From Candidatus Gastranaerophilales bacterium (GTDB lineage Bacteria; Cyanobacteriota; Vampirovibrionia; Gastranaerophilales; Gastranaerophilaceae), in contig CALUVP010000030.1 in assembly GCA_944324215.1 (NCBI GenBank), forward strand, positions 1 through 64,000: DNA of 64,000 nt, in the 5' to 3' direction. Made by a program: the position numbers and the translations under genes. Positions 18,597-25,473 of the stretch are shown here, piece after piece (the first letter of the stretch is position 1; every line of letters begins with the position of its first letter). Under the pieces are notes generated by a model. It was not told the origin of the DNA. It saw only the letters and a program-made list of their open reading frames with translations, and ran no database searches.

Positions 18597-19346
18597 ATAC
18601 TGCTTTAACCACGATGAAATAATATTTACGAGAGAAGGATCATTTTTTAACATTATCATTCCTTTAGATTTTGCTTCAGAAGTGTAAGAAACATAACCTG
18701 CTTGTGCGAATCTTTTTAAATATTCAGAATCACTTTTTGAAGAGAAATCATCTGTACCTACAATAGAAAAAATATCAATGTTATTTAGGTTAGCTAACTT
18801 AACCGGAACAAAAAGTCCCTTAGTTTTAACTATCGGAGAGAGTAATACCAGAGTTTTTGGTTTATAAGGAATTTTTTCTGCGACAAGAATAGAAGTGCTA
18901 GCGCCAATATCTGCACCTACTATTGCCCAGTTATTAAAGAAAGTTTTTTTAGTATTCTCCTTTTTTACATAATCAATAACTTTGATAACATCATCAGGAT
19001 ATTTAGCGTAAGCAGAATTAGTCATACTAGCCCAAGAAGTTCTTACAAGCTTTGAATTATAAACACTTTTACCGTGGCCTCTCAAATCTATTCTTAAAAC
19101 CGCATACCCATCATTCAACAATTCTTTAGGCAAACTTTCCCACCACTGAGATGAATATCCGAGTGAATGCAAGAGAACTATCGTTGAAAAATCTTTTTTC
19201 TCTTTCACCTTTGGATACTCAAGAGTTGCTTTTATAGTAAAACCATCAACAGACTGTACTACAATATCTTTTTTTGCATTTGCTCCAGCAAAAACCGGAT
19301 TTAAAAACACAAAAATAAATGTTAAAATTAGAATAATTCTTTTCAT
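18591..19346 (-). CDS. secreted alpha/beta-hydrolase-fold protein lacking the usual Ser-His pair
   Basis: A 251-residue protein with a signal peptide (hydrophobic residues 3-18, VFA-G cleavage near 20). The alpha/beta-hydrolase fold is clear: IVLLHSLGYSSQWW (oxyanion strand), AVLRIDLRGHGKS, and the nucleophile elbow AIVGADIGAS at residues 141-150. There the normal Gly-x-Ser-x-Gly is Gly-x-Asp-x-Gly, and no histidine is found in the C-terminal region where the catalytic His should be (SKGMIMLKND). The Asp could act as in haloalkane dehalogenases or dienelactone-like relatives, or the protein may be non-catalytic. Probably periplasmic or surface-bound. Confidence 0.82.
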   Translation of the reverse strand: MKRIILILTFIFVFLNPVFAGANAKKDIVVQSVDGFTIKATLEYPKVKEKKDFSTIVLLHSLGYSSQWWESLPKELLNDGYAVLRIDLRGHGKSVYNSKLVRTSWASMTNSAYAKYPDDVIKVIDYVKKENTKKTFFNNWAIVGADIGASTSILVAEKIPYKPKTLVLLSPIVKTKGLFVPVKLANLNNIDIFSIVGTDDFSSKSDSEYLKRFAQAGYVSYTSEAKSKGMIMLKNDPSLVNIISSWLKQYL

Positions 19347-19397
19347 ACCAAATCATTATATCACATGAAATTTATTGTTACAATTCTTTACAAACAA

Positions 19398-19432
19398 GCA
19401 ATTATTTAAAAGAAATATACTTTATATATATA
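19398..19432 (+). promoter_or_regulatory. GCAA-N19-TTTATATATATA element
   Basis: GCAA 19398-19401, 19 bases, TTTATATATATA from 19421; ATG 37 bases from the first T, with AAGGAG in between. Confidence 0.65.
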
Positions 19433-19457
19433 AGAGAGTAAAAAATAAGGAGAGCAA

Positions 19458-20366
19458 ATGCCAGTTGTATTAGATACTAATATGAAGCTTTTTGCAGAAA
19501 GATTGCATATAACATCATCAAGAATGGTACAAGATTATGGTATGAGTACCGTAGATGAAATTATAGAAGCAGAAGCTGCACAGGGCAATACTCAAGCTGT
19601 GAACTACGCTCGAGAAATGTATAATTCTCCTTCCAAATTAATAAAAATATTCAAGCTAACTGATGTAGAAAATAAATTTGTGATTCTTCACAACATGGAT
19701 GATAAAACACGCTTGATGGTTTTACCGTTATTGGAAAAAGAAGATTTAGTAATGGGACTTTATTTTTTCACCCAAGAAAAATTACTTTCAATGCTTATGG
19801 AAGTAGACATTGAAGAATTGGTAAACGTTATAATGGGAGCTTTTCCTTTGCAAGAAGTAGTAATGATGTTTACAGAAGATGATTTAGCAGGCTTCTTTCA
19901 GAATGAAAAACTTGAAAAATATGACGTTATAAATCAATTAAAGTCAATGCCTCCAGAAGTTATGCAGAAATTCGTTGAAGGAGTAACCGGTCGTCCTTAT
20001 GAAGAAACAAATGCTCTAGATTTAATAAAAAGTATAGAACAGCTTCCAATCGACAAATATAGAGATTTTATGTCATCAATAGATCCGGATGTACAAAGAC
20101 AGTTAACATTCCAACTAACAAAACAAAAACCAGAGTATTTAGAGCTTTTTGAGAATGAAACTTATGTAAATATGTTATCTACGTTAATGAAAACAGAAAT
20201 GGTAAAACCAATGGTATTTCTGGAAAAAGACACTTTAATAGAAATGGTATCTATTTTACCGGACGATTTGCTGTCTATAGTTGCTGCACAAGTAGATACA
20301 AAAGATTTTGCAGAATTTTTACTGGAAGGACACTTAGACGTCTTAGAAGAAGCTTTAATGATTTAA
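19458..20366 (+). CDS. FliG/MgtE-N-like helical superhelix protein
   Basis: A 302-residue soluble protein built of repeated short helices like the N-terminal domain of MgtE magnesium channels and the middle domain of FliG: LLEKEDLVMGLYFFTQEKLL, MFTEDDLAGFFQNEKLE, SIDPDVQRQLTFQL, ILPDDLLSIVAAQ. There is no membrane part and no CBS domain, so it is not a magnesium channel. Role unknown; such superhelices usually bind other proteins. Preceded by a GCAA-N19-TTTATATATA element and AAGGAG. Converges on, and overlaps by 12 bases, the gene at 20355-21095. Confidence 0.75.
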   Translation: MPVVLDTNMKLFAERLHITSSRMVQDYGMSTVDEIIEAEAAQGNTQAVNYAREMYNSPSKLIKIFKLTDVENKFVILHNMDDKTRLMVLPLLEKEDLVMGLYFFTQEKLLSMLMEVDIEELVNVIMGAFPLQEVVMMFTEDDLAGFFQNEKLEKYDVINQLKSMPPEVMQKFVEGVTGRPYEETNALDLIKSIEQLPIDKYRDFMSSIDPDVQRQLTFQLTKQKPEYLELFENETYVNMLSTLMKTEMVKPMVFLEKDTLIEMVSILPDDLLSIVAAQVDTKDFAEFLLEGHLDVLEEALMI

Positions 20367-21095
20367 AAAAACTTGGCGGACATAATAATTCAAATCATTT
20401 TTTAATAAATCTTGTATTGATAAAAAGTTCTCAGAAAGTATTGCAATTTTTGCAACATTTTCTCTAATTGTATATTCACTCAAAATAGAAGAGCGTTTTA
20501 GAATACTCAATAGTAATTCTGAATCAGCGACTTGATAAAAACTTCTCAAAGTTTCTAAACACCAGTATAGCTTAAAAAGCTGTTTATTTTTAATATATTT
20601 TTTATCCTTATACACCAATCTGTCTAATTCATCTAATGATTGTATTGCGTAATTCAAAATTAAATTTACATACTTTTTTATAAAATCAGACGACTTATTA
20701 AATAAACTCAAACTATCAACAACAAGCCTACAAATATTTGCATTAATATCAATTGTTGCATCAGCAAAAATTTTAGGAGAAGTTTGTTCAAAAAAAGTTT
20801 TAGAATTTGGATCTTGAGTTATTAGCTGAAAAATTTTATAAGCAATAGCCTCTCTTATTTTCCCATCACATCCGGTTAAGTTTGAAACAACTACTAAAGC
20901 ATCGTCACAGGATTTTACATAATCAAATTTTAGAGCTGCAATTTGTTTTTGCGGAATATTTCCATTCAACAATAAACTTATAAGCTCATCATGAGCGAAA
21001 TTCATTTCTGCCAAATAACAAGCTTGCGCAAAATTTGTATCTAAATCTTTATAAAAACCTGTATTCAAATCCTTACCTTGCATATTATATAACAT
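20355..21095 (-). CDS. HEAT-like helical-repeat protein
   Basis: A 246-residue protein of repeated helical pairs (HDELISLLLNGNIPQKQIAAL, IREAIAYKIFQLI, NANICRLVVDSLSLF, TIRENVAKIAILSENF), resembling HEAT/ARM scaffolds. No signal peptide, no catalytic motif. The start is uncertain: neither Met1 nor Met5 has a good ribosome site, and a TATAAT falls between them (about 21085). Function unknown; such proteins generally bind partners. Confidence 0.68.
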   Translation of the reverse strand: MLYNMQGKDLNTGFYKDLDTNFAQACYLAEMNFAHDELISLLLNGNIPQKQIAALKFDYVKSCDDALVVVSNLTGCDGKIREAIAYKIFQLITQDPNSKTFFEQTSPKIFADATIDINANICRLVVDSLSLFNKSSDFIKKYVNLILNYAIQSLDELDRLVYKDKKYIKNKQLFKLYWCLETLRSFYQVADSELLLSILKRSSILSEYTIRENVAKIAILSENFLSIQDLLKNDLNYYVRQVFLNH

Positions 21096-21195
21096 TATCT
21101 TAACACAACGTATAATGTTTTAAACAAAAAAAATAGTTTTAATGTATGATAAGAGAATTACAAAGTATTGTATAATACTTTTTAAGGAGACTATC

Positions 21196-21360
21196 ATGAA
21201 TATATTACAAATAATACTTAATAAAATATTGCTGTTTGAGAAAGAACCCCAGAAAATAGGTCTTTCCCAACTAAAAACTACTAAAATAATAAAAAAAACA
21301 GAACCTTCAATAAAAAATAAAAATGTAAAGTTATCAGACTTAATGAGGCGTGCAAGTTAA
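21196..21360 (+). CDS. 54-residue basic protein
   Basis: A short frame with a strong ribosome site (AAGGAGA, 21184-21190) five bases before the ATG. The first 15 residues are an amphipathic hydrophobic helix (NILQIILNKILLF), followed by a Lys-rich stretch and the ending KLSDLMRRAS. A TATAAT-like box lies just upstream (TGTATAATAC near 21170). No known family. It is read toward the MFS gene 52 bases downstream and may share its transcript. Membrane-surface attachment is possible. Confidence 0.55.
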   Translation: MNILQIILNKILLFEKEPQKIGLSQLKTTKIIKKTEPSIKNKNVKLSDLMRRAS

Positions 21361-21412
21361 AATAATACAAAAATTTGACATATCCCTCTTTTAGCGGTAA
21401 ATTACAGAGGGT

Positions 21413-22642
21413 ATGAATAGGCGAATTAAAATTATACTGATATCTATCGGTGCTTTGTTTTATTTCTTTGCAAATTTTCAAAGAATTGCAATTCCAGGAG
21501 CAATATTTGACATTTTACAACAAGAGCTCTTAGTAAGTGCACCGTATATAACCGCATTTGGCGCGATATTTATGTACATATACGCCTTTAATCAACTTAT
21601 AAACGGAATCCTCGTTGACAGATACGGCGGTTTAAGAGTTATGATGGTGGGAGGAATTGTCCTTGCTCTAGGCTCTTTATTATTTCCTCTCACCTCAAAT
21701 ATTGCGATTATGTACTTCTCAAGAGTCCTTGTAGGGTTAGGGGGAAGTATGTTTTACTTAAGTCTTATTAGAGAATTAAAAGAATTTTTCTCTGATAAAA
21801 ATTTTGGAATTGCAATTTCTGTAATGCTATGTATCGGATATTCTGGAGGTATAGCAGCTAATGCTCCTTTTGTTTTTGCAATAAAATACTTGAATTGGCG
21901 CTTTATATTAATTATTTTAGCTAGTATTGTTATTGCTGCTGTCATTATTTTTATAATGCTCTCATCTAAAATTGAATTTCCCAAAATTAATAAGAATGTA
22001 AAATTGAGGTTATTACCATTTAGACTTGTGTTGCACAAAAAACATAACCGAAATTTATTTAGCTTCGCCTGTTGTAACTTTGGCATATCTTATGTAATTC
22101 AAGCTATTATAGGAAAAAAATTCCTTGAAGATTTTTGTTTAATGCCATCGTCAAAAGCTGCAATGATTCTTTCGGGAATGGCTGTAATTGCTGCAATTTT
22201 CAACATCATTAATGCCTCTTTTTGTAAAATTTGTCATAACCGTAGAGTTGTTTTTCTTAAAAACGCTTCTGTTATAACTTTTGTTTCTTTATTATTAATT
22301 TGCGTATTTTTAGCATTAAATATTAGAACAAGTGCAATCGCAATAATATTTTGTATACTCGCTGCAAATGCAAGTCTAACATCACTCCTTGTTCCTGTTC
22401 TTCATCTTACTAATAATAAAATGGTATCAGGTACGGCAGTTAGCATAATGAATTTTTGCTTCTTTATGATGGTTGGAATATTAGGTACTGCTTCCGGATT
22501 TTTGCTAAATATTTTCGAACCGCAAAAACTGGGTAACGTGCTAGTTTATTCAAACAAATCCTACTTACTAGTATTCGGTCTATTCTTTGTTATAAGCGTT
22601 TTTGAAATGTATAAGGCAATGAAACTTTCTAACAAATACTAA
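21413..22642 (+). CDS. major facilitator superfamily transporter
   Basis: A 409-residue, twelve-helix inner-membrane carrier. MFS features are visible between helices 2 and 3 (NGILVDRYGGLRVMMVGG, the motif A loop D-R-x-G-x-R variant) and in SRVLVGLGGSMFYLSLIRE (motif B/C region). The central cytoplasmic loop (KIEFPKINKNVKL) divides the two halves. GAGGG sits four bases before the ATG. Closest in style to the NNP/oxalate:formate-type single-polypeptide carriers, but the substrate cannot be told. Its stop codon overlaps the end of the convergent AbrB-like gene. Confidence 0.88.
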   Translation: MNRRIKIILISIGALFYFFANFQRIAIPGAIFDILQQELLVSAPYITAFGAIFMYIYAFNQLINGILVDRYGGLRVMMVGGIVLALGSLLFPLTSNIAIMYFSRVLVGLGGSMFYLSLIRELKEFFSDKNFGIAISVMLCIGYSGGIAANAPFVFAIKYLNWRFILIILASIVIAAVIIFIMLSSKIEFPKINKNVKLRLLPFRLVLHKKHNRNLFSFACCNFGISYVIQAIIGKKFLEDFCLMPSSKAAMILSGMAVIAAIFNIINASFCKICHNRRVVFLKNASVITFVSLLLICVFLALNIRTSAIAIIFCILAANASLTSLLVPVLHLTNNKMVSGTAVSIMNFCFFMMVGILGTASGFLLNIFEPQKLGNVLVYSNKSYLLVFGLFFVISVFEMYKAMKLSNKY

Positions 22643-22791
22643 TTCGAAATCTTTCTTATTCTGATTTCATTATTCTCAATATAAATTTCAACCTTATCCA
22701 GAATAGGGTTAATTCTCAATCCGTCAAGAATTGCCTTTGGTACTACAACACCCCAGCTATTGCCTATTTGAACCATTTTCTTTTCAATCAT
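22639..22791 (-). CDS. AbrB/MazE-type (SpoVT-AbrB) DNA-binding protein, 50 residues
   Basis: A small swapped-hairpin DNA-binding protein: IEKKMVQIGNSWGVVVPKAI is the classic AbrB/MazE start, then VEIYIENNEIRIRK. At 50 residues it contains the DNA-binding domain and almost nothing else, whereas MazE antitoxins carry a C-terminal toxin-binding tail. A weak ribosome site (AAGGG) precedes the ATG, and an extended -10 box (TGTTATAAT) lies in the divergent intergenic region. It faces the 62-residue gene at 22884 across three palindrome-like sites, which suggests autoregulation. No MazF-like protein is next to it. Confidence 0.85.
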   Translation of the reverse strand: MIEKKMVQIGNSWGVVVPKAILDGLRINPILDKVEIYIENNEIRIRKISN

Positions 22792-22800
22792 GTTACTACC

Positions 22801-22863
22801 CTTATAATAACATAGATTATAACATCTTGAGCTTGATTAATTATACTTACTTGTGTTATAACA
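22801..22863. promoter_or_regulatory. divergent promoter region with three TTATAACAT-like palindromic sites
   Basis: Contains CTTATAATAACAT (22801-22813), GATTATAACATC (22815-22826) and the perfect 10-base palindrome TGTTATAACA (22854-22863). The last two overlap extended -10 boxes of the minus (TGTTATAAT) and plus (TGTTATAAC) promoters respectively, so one DNA-binding protein could control both genes. Confidence 0.55.
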
Positions 22864-22883
22864 TGGGTAAGTACGGAGGATTT

Positions 22884-23072
22884 ATGAAAAAAGATTTTTC
22901 TAAAGATATTGAGGAAATTATGAATATGATGGAAGTTTTAATCTATGCTGAACGATGGATTGAAAGCGGTGGAGAATGTTCTTTCTCAGCTCAAGGTGCA
23001 ATTATAGCTCATAGTGAATATTTACTTAATAAATTACGTATTTTGAGCGTCAATTATATTGGTCAACAATGA
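22884..23072 (+). CDS. 62-residue protein divergent from the AbrB-like gene
   Basis: Small helical protein (DFSKDIEEIMNMMEVLIYAER, then ECSFSAQGAIIAHSEYLLNKLR) with a good ribosome site (CGGAGGA) before ATG 22884. No toxin fold recognised (not MazF, RelE, VapC or HicA by eye). Its 3' end overlaps the convergent coaE gene by 39 bases. Divergent placement and shared palindromes suggest it is co-controlled with the AbrB-like protein. Confidence 0.65.
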   Translation: MKKDFSKDIEEIMNMMEVLIYAERWIESGGECSFSAQGAIIAHSEYLLNKLRILSVNYIGQQ

Positions 23073-23603
23073 GTTAACTTGAGTTTCTAAATCTGTAATA
23101 GTTGAATTATTGTACAAAATGTAATCTGATTTTTTTATTTTTTCTTCCTGTCCCTGCTGTGAATTCATCCGACTTAGAGCTTGAGATTTTGTGATTTGAT
23201 TTCTTTCCATAAGCCTGTAGAGTCTTATATCATCATCACATTGCACAAAAATAATTTTGTCGAAGAGTTTGTCAAAACCCGTTTCGAATAGCAGAGGTAT
23301 TGAGATAAAAACTATAGGGTAATCTTTTTCAAAAATTTTTAAGATTTCTTCCTTTACTCCGGGGTGGATAATTTCTTCCAATTTCTTTTTTAAATCAGGA
23401 TTGGAAAATACTAATTCTCCAAGTTTTTTTCTGTCTATTCGACCGTCTGTAAAGACATCATAGCCATAAAAATCATTCACTTTATCTAAAATATCGTGAG
23501 CGATTTTGTCAGTATCATATACAGTATAATTTTTATCAGAAATTAACTTCTCTACTTGGGACTTTCCAGAAGCGATATTACCCGTTATTGCAACTTTGAG
23601 CAT
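23034..23603 (-). CDS. coaE: dephospho-CoA kinase
   Basis: Last enzyme of coenzyme A synthesis; phosphorylates the 3'-OH of dephospho-CoA. P-loop GNIASGKS (residues 8-15), the YDTDKIAHDIL segment, IIHPGVKEEI, and the lid/adenine region VFISIPLLFETGFDKLFDKI all match. At 189 residues it is slightly short. The final gene of the ybgC-rluB-coaE operon; its start overlaps rluB by 26 bases and has AAAGAGAG upstream. Confidence 0.95.
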   Translation of the reverse strand: MLKVAITGNIASGKSQVEKLISDKNYTVYDTDKIAHDILDKVNDFYGYDVFTDGRIDRKKLGELVFSNPDLKKKLEEIIHPGVKEEILKIFEKDYPIVFISIPLLFETGFDKLFDKIIFVQCDDDIRLYRLMERNQITKSQALSRMNSQQGQEEKIKKSDYILYNNSTITDLETQVNSLLTNIIDAQNT

Positions 23604-24339
23604 ATTCTCTCTTTACTTTCAAAATATAATTTTTTAATTCTTTAACTTGTTTAGGCTTAAGTGGTTTAACTTCACCTCGTTTAAGTCCTTCTATTGTAAT
23701 GGTCGCGTGCTGTATTCTTTTTAAGCTTTCGACTTCAAAGCCAAGTTTTGCAAACATCTTTCTTATTTGGCGATTAATTCCCTGATATAAAACAACTTGG
23801 ATTTCAGAACTTTTTGTCCCTATTTCAATGGGAGTTACGTTAGCATACGCCATCTTCTTCTCACCGTTATCAGTTTCTATTTCAATTCCATTGAGCATTT
23901 GTTCCGCCTGAGCCGGTGTAAATTTGCCGTTAATGTGAACCACATATATTTTAGGAACTTTTATAGACGGATGGGTCATGTCATTTATTAACTCTCCGTC
24001 ATTTGTGAGAATAATTAATCCTGTTGAATCCTTATCAAGCCTTCCGACAGGCTTTAAGTGATTAAGTTCTTTGGGAATTACATCATAAATAGTCTTTCTG
24101 TTCCTTTCATCATCCGATGTTGTAATATATCCAGCCGGTTTATAAAATTTATAATATTCTAAATTTTGCGGTTTTACGAGTTTCCCGTCTATATAAACTT
24201 TATCTTTTTCTCTAACGTGAAACCCCAAAATTTCAACTTTTTGGTCATTTACGCGAACTCTTCCTTCAAGAATAAGCTCATCAGCTTTTCTTCTGGAACA
24301 AAATCCTGTGGACGCTATATATTTATTTAAGCGGGGCAT
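23578..24339 (-). CDS. rluB: 23S rRNA pseudouridine synthase, RluB/RsuA family
   Basis: A 253-residue enzyme with an N-terminal S4 RNA-binding domain (RLNKYIASTGFCSRRKADELI, residues 3-60) and the RsuA-type catalytic domain. The catalytic Asp is in GRLDKDSTGLIILTNDGEL (about 100-118), followed by KIYVVHINGKF and the QGINRQIRKMFAKLG signature. It modifies a uridine in 23S (or 16S) rRNA. It overlaps ybgC by 13 bases and coaE by 26, indicating a tight operon. Confidence 0.93.
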   Translation of the reverse strand: MPRLNKYIASTGFCSRRKADELILEGRVRVNDQKVEILGFHVREKDKVYIDGKLVKPQNLEYYKFYKPAGYITTSDDERNRKTIYDVIPKELNHLKPVGRLDKDSTGLIILTNDGELINDMTHPSIKVPKIYVVHINGKFTPAQAEQMLNGIEIETDNGEKKMAYANVTPIEIGTKSSEIQVVLYQGINRQIRKMFAKLGFEVESLKRIQHATITIEGLKRGEVKPLKPKQVKELKNYILKVKREYAQSCNNG

Positions 24340-24743
24340 GCGAGTACCTTCTCGAAAGCATTTTTTAAAACTTCAGGCATTCTTCTGTGTAAACTTCCGT
24401 TATTGCGAATTGCAACAACTTCAAATTCTGCCTGTATAAATAACTTTCCGCTTTCTTTATTTTTTATGGTCTGCTCAAACACAACAGTTACAGGTGTAAT
24501 CTTTTTTACCCAAGTTTCAACAACTACTATATCATTAAGTCTTCCTGAAGCCTTGTATCTGATATTCATGTTTGTAACAGGCATTACGATATCCTGTTTT
24601 TCTAAATCTAACAAATTCAAACCGAGTTTTTCGCAATATTCAACTCTGCCCATCTCAAGCCAACGAAGATATGAACCGTGCCATACAACACCGTAAGCAT
24701 CAGTATCAGAATAATAAACTTTTTGTTCAAATGTATGTTTCAT
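24327..24743 (-). CDS. ybgC: acyl-CoA thioesterase, YbgC/4HBT family
   Basis: A 138-residue hot-dog fold thioesterase. The 4-hydroxybenzoyl-CoA-thioesterase-type active site is YYSDTDAYGVVWHGSYLRW (residues 9-27, catalytic Asp), followed by the helix EMGRVEYCEKLG. It hydrolyses short acyl-CoA or acyl-ACP thioesters; YbgC proteins in other bacteria associate with the Tol-Pal envelope system, not present here. First gene of the operon with rluB and coaE, transcribed divergently from the glyoxalase gene at 24789. Confidence 0.9.
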   Translation of the reverse strand: MKHTFEQKVYYSDTDAYGVVWHGSYLRWLEMGRVEYCEKLGLNLLDLEKQDIVMPVTNMNIRYKASGRLNDIVVVETWVKKITPVTVVFEQTIKNKESGKLFIQAEFEVVAIRNNGSLHRRMPEVLKNAFEKVLACPA

Positions 24744-24788
24744 AGAATTATTCTAGCATGATATAATCAATAATGTAAGGAGGGTAAT

Positions 24789-25172
24789 ATGAAATTTTTA
24801 CATTCAATGATTAGAGTTAAAAACGTAGAAGAATCTTTAAAATTTTATACTGAAGTTTTAAATATGAAGCTGGATAGTAAAAAAAGGCTTGATGATTGCT
24901 GGTTATATTTTTTAACAGATGAGTCAGGCTGCTGCCAGATAGAATTAACATATAATGATGATACTCCTGAAGGCGGATATAATTTAGGAAACGGATTTGG
25001 ACATTTTGCTTTTGAAGTAAAATCTTTAAGCGAATTTACTGAAAAAATTAATAAATTAGGTTACAAATATCTATACGAACCTTTTGATCTTACTGGTAAA
25101 GGCTCTATGATAGCTTTTATAAAAGACCCTGACGGATACGAAATTGAATTAATTGAAAAAGTTCAATGGTAA
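24789..25172 (+). CDS. gloA: glyoxalase I-like (VOC superfamily) metalloenzyme
   Basis: A 127-residue protein with the paired beta-alpha-beta-beta-beta modules of glyoxalase I. The four expected metal ligands are present: His5 (FLHSMIRV), Glu (QIELTYN), His (GFGHFAFEV) and Glu near the end (YEIELIE). The conserved NGFGHFAFEV and DPDGYEIELIE signatures make lactoylglutathione lyase the best guess, detoxifying methylglyoxal, but VOC proteins vary in substrate. AAGGAGGG precedes the ATG and TATAAT lies at 24762. A strong terminator follows. Confidence 0.85.
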   Translation: MKFLHSMIRVKNVEESLKFYTEVLNMKLDSKKRLDDCWLYFLTDESGCCQIELTYNDDTPEGGYNLGNGFGHFAFEVKSLSEFTEKINKLGYKYLYEPFDLTGKGSMIAFIKDPDGYEIELIEKVQW

Positions 25173-25189
25173 ATTTTAACATATTGCGA

Positions 25190-25228
25190 AACAGGCTATT
25201 TATTTACTAAATAGCCTGTTTTTTTTTG
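25190..25228 (+). terminator. intrinsic terminator after glyoxalase gene
   Basis: Perfect 12-bp stem AACAGGCTATTT / AAATAGCCTGTT (25190-25201, 25209-25220) followed by a run of T. Confidence 0.93.
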
Positions 25229-25248
25229 CAATATTTCTTTACATAAAG

Positions 25249-25283
25249 TCAATTTTATTAAAAAAAATGACTTTATATATATG
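25249..25283 (+). promoter_or_regulatory. TCAA-N19-TTTATATATATG element
   Basis: TCAA 25249-25252, 19 bases, TTTATATATATG from 25272; 49 bases to the ATG of a 50-residue protein. Confidence 0.65.
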
Positions 25284-25320
25284 TAAGATTAATAAAATAA
25301 GGTAAGACTTGGAGGTTATT

Positions 25321-25473
25321 ATGAATATTGCGTTGAGAAAATTGGCATTACTGGAAAAAAATTTAATTCAAAGAGAAGAGGCTGCAAAACTAGAAGGATA
25401 TATAACGTCTCCTGTAGATGCTTCTTTTAGAGAACAGCTTACAAAATTAATGGATAAAGTAAGAGCTATTTAG
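25321..25473 (+). CDS. 50-residue protein under the GNAA-N19-TTTATA element
   Basis: Short frame with ribosome site GGAGG before ATG 25321. The product (starting MNIALRKLALLEKNLIQREE) is probably one long helix followed by a short second helix (DASFREQLTKLMDKV). No known family. Own promoter-like element and strong ribosome site argue that it is real. Its last eight bases overlap the end of the convergent ABC exporter gene. Confidence 0.65.
   Translation: MNIALRKLALLEKNLIQREEAAKLEGYITSPVDASFREQLTKLMDKVRAI

Noticed and set aside
22639-23072. Standard MazEF toxin-antitoxin pair
   Set aside because: The partner is divergent rather than downstream and shows no MazF/PemK fold by eye; the AbrB-like protein lacks a toxin-binding tail.
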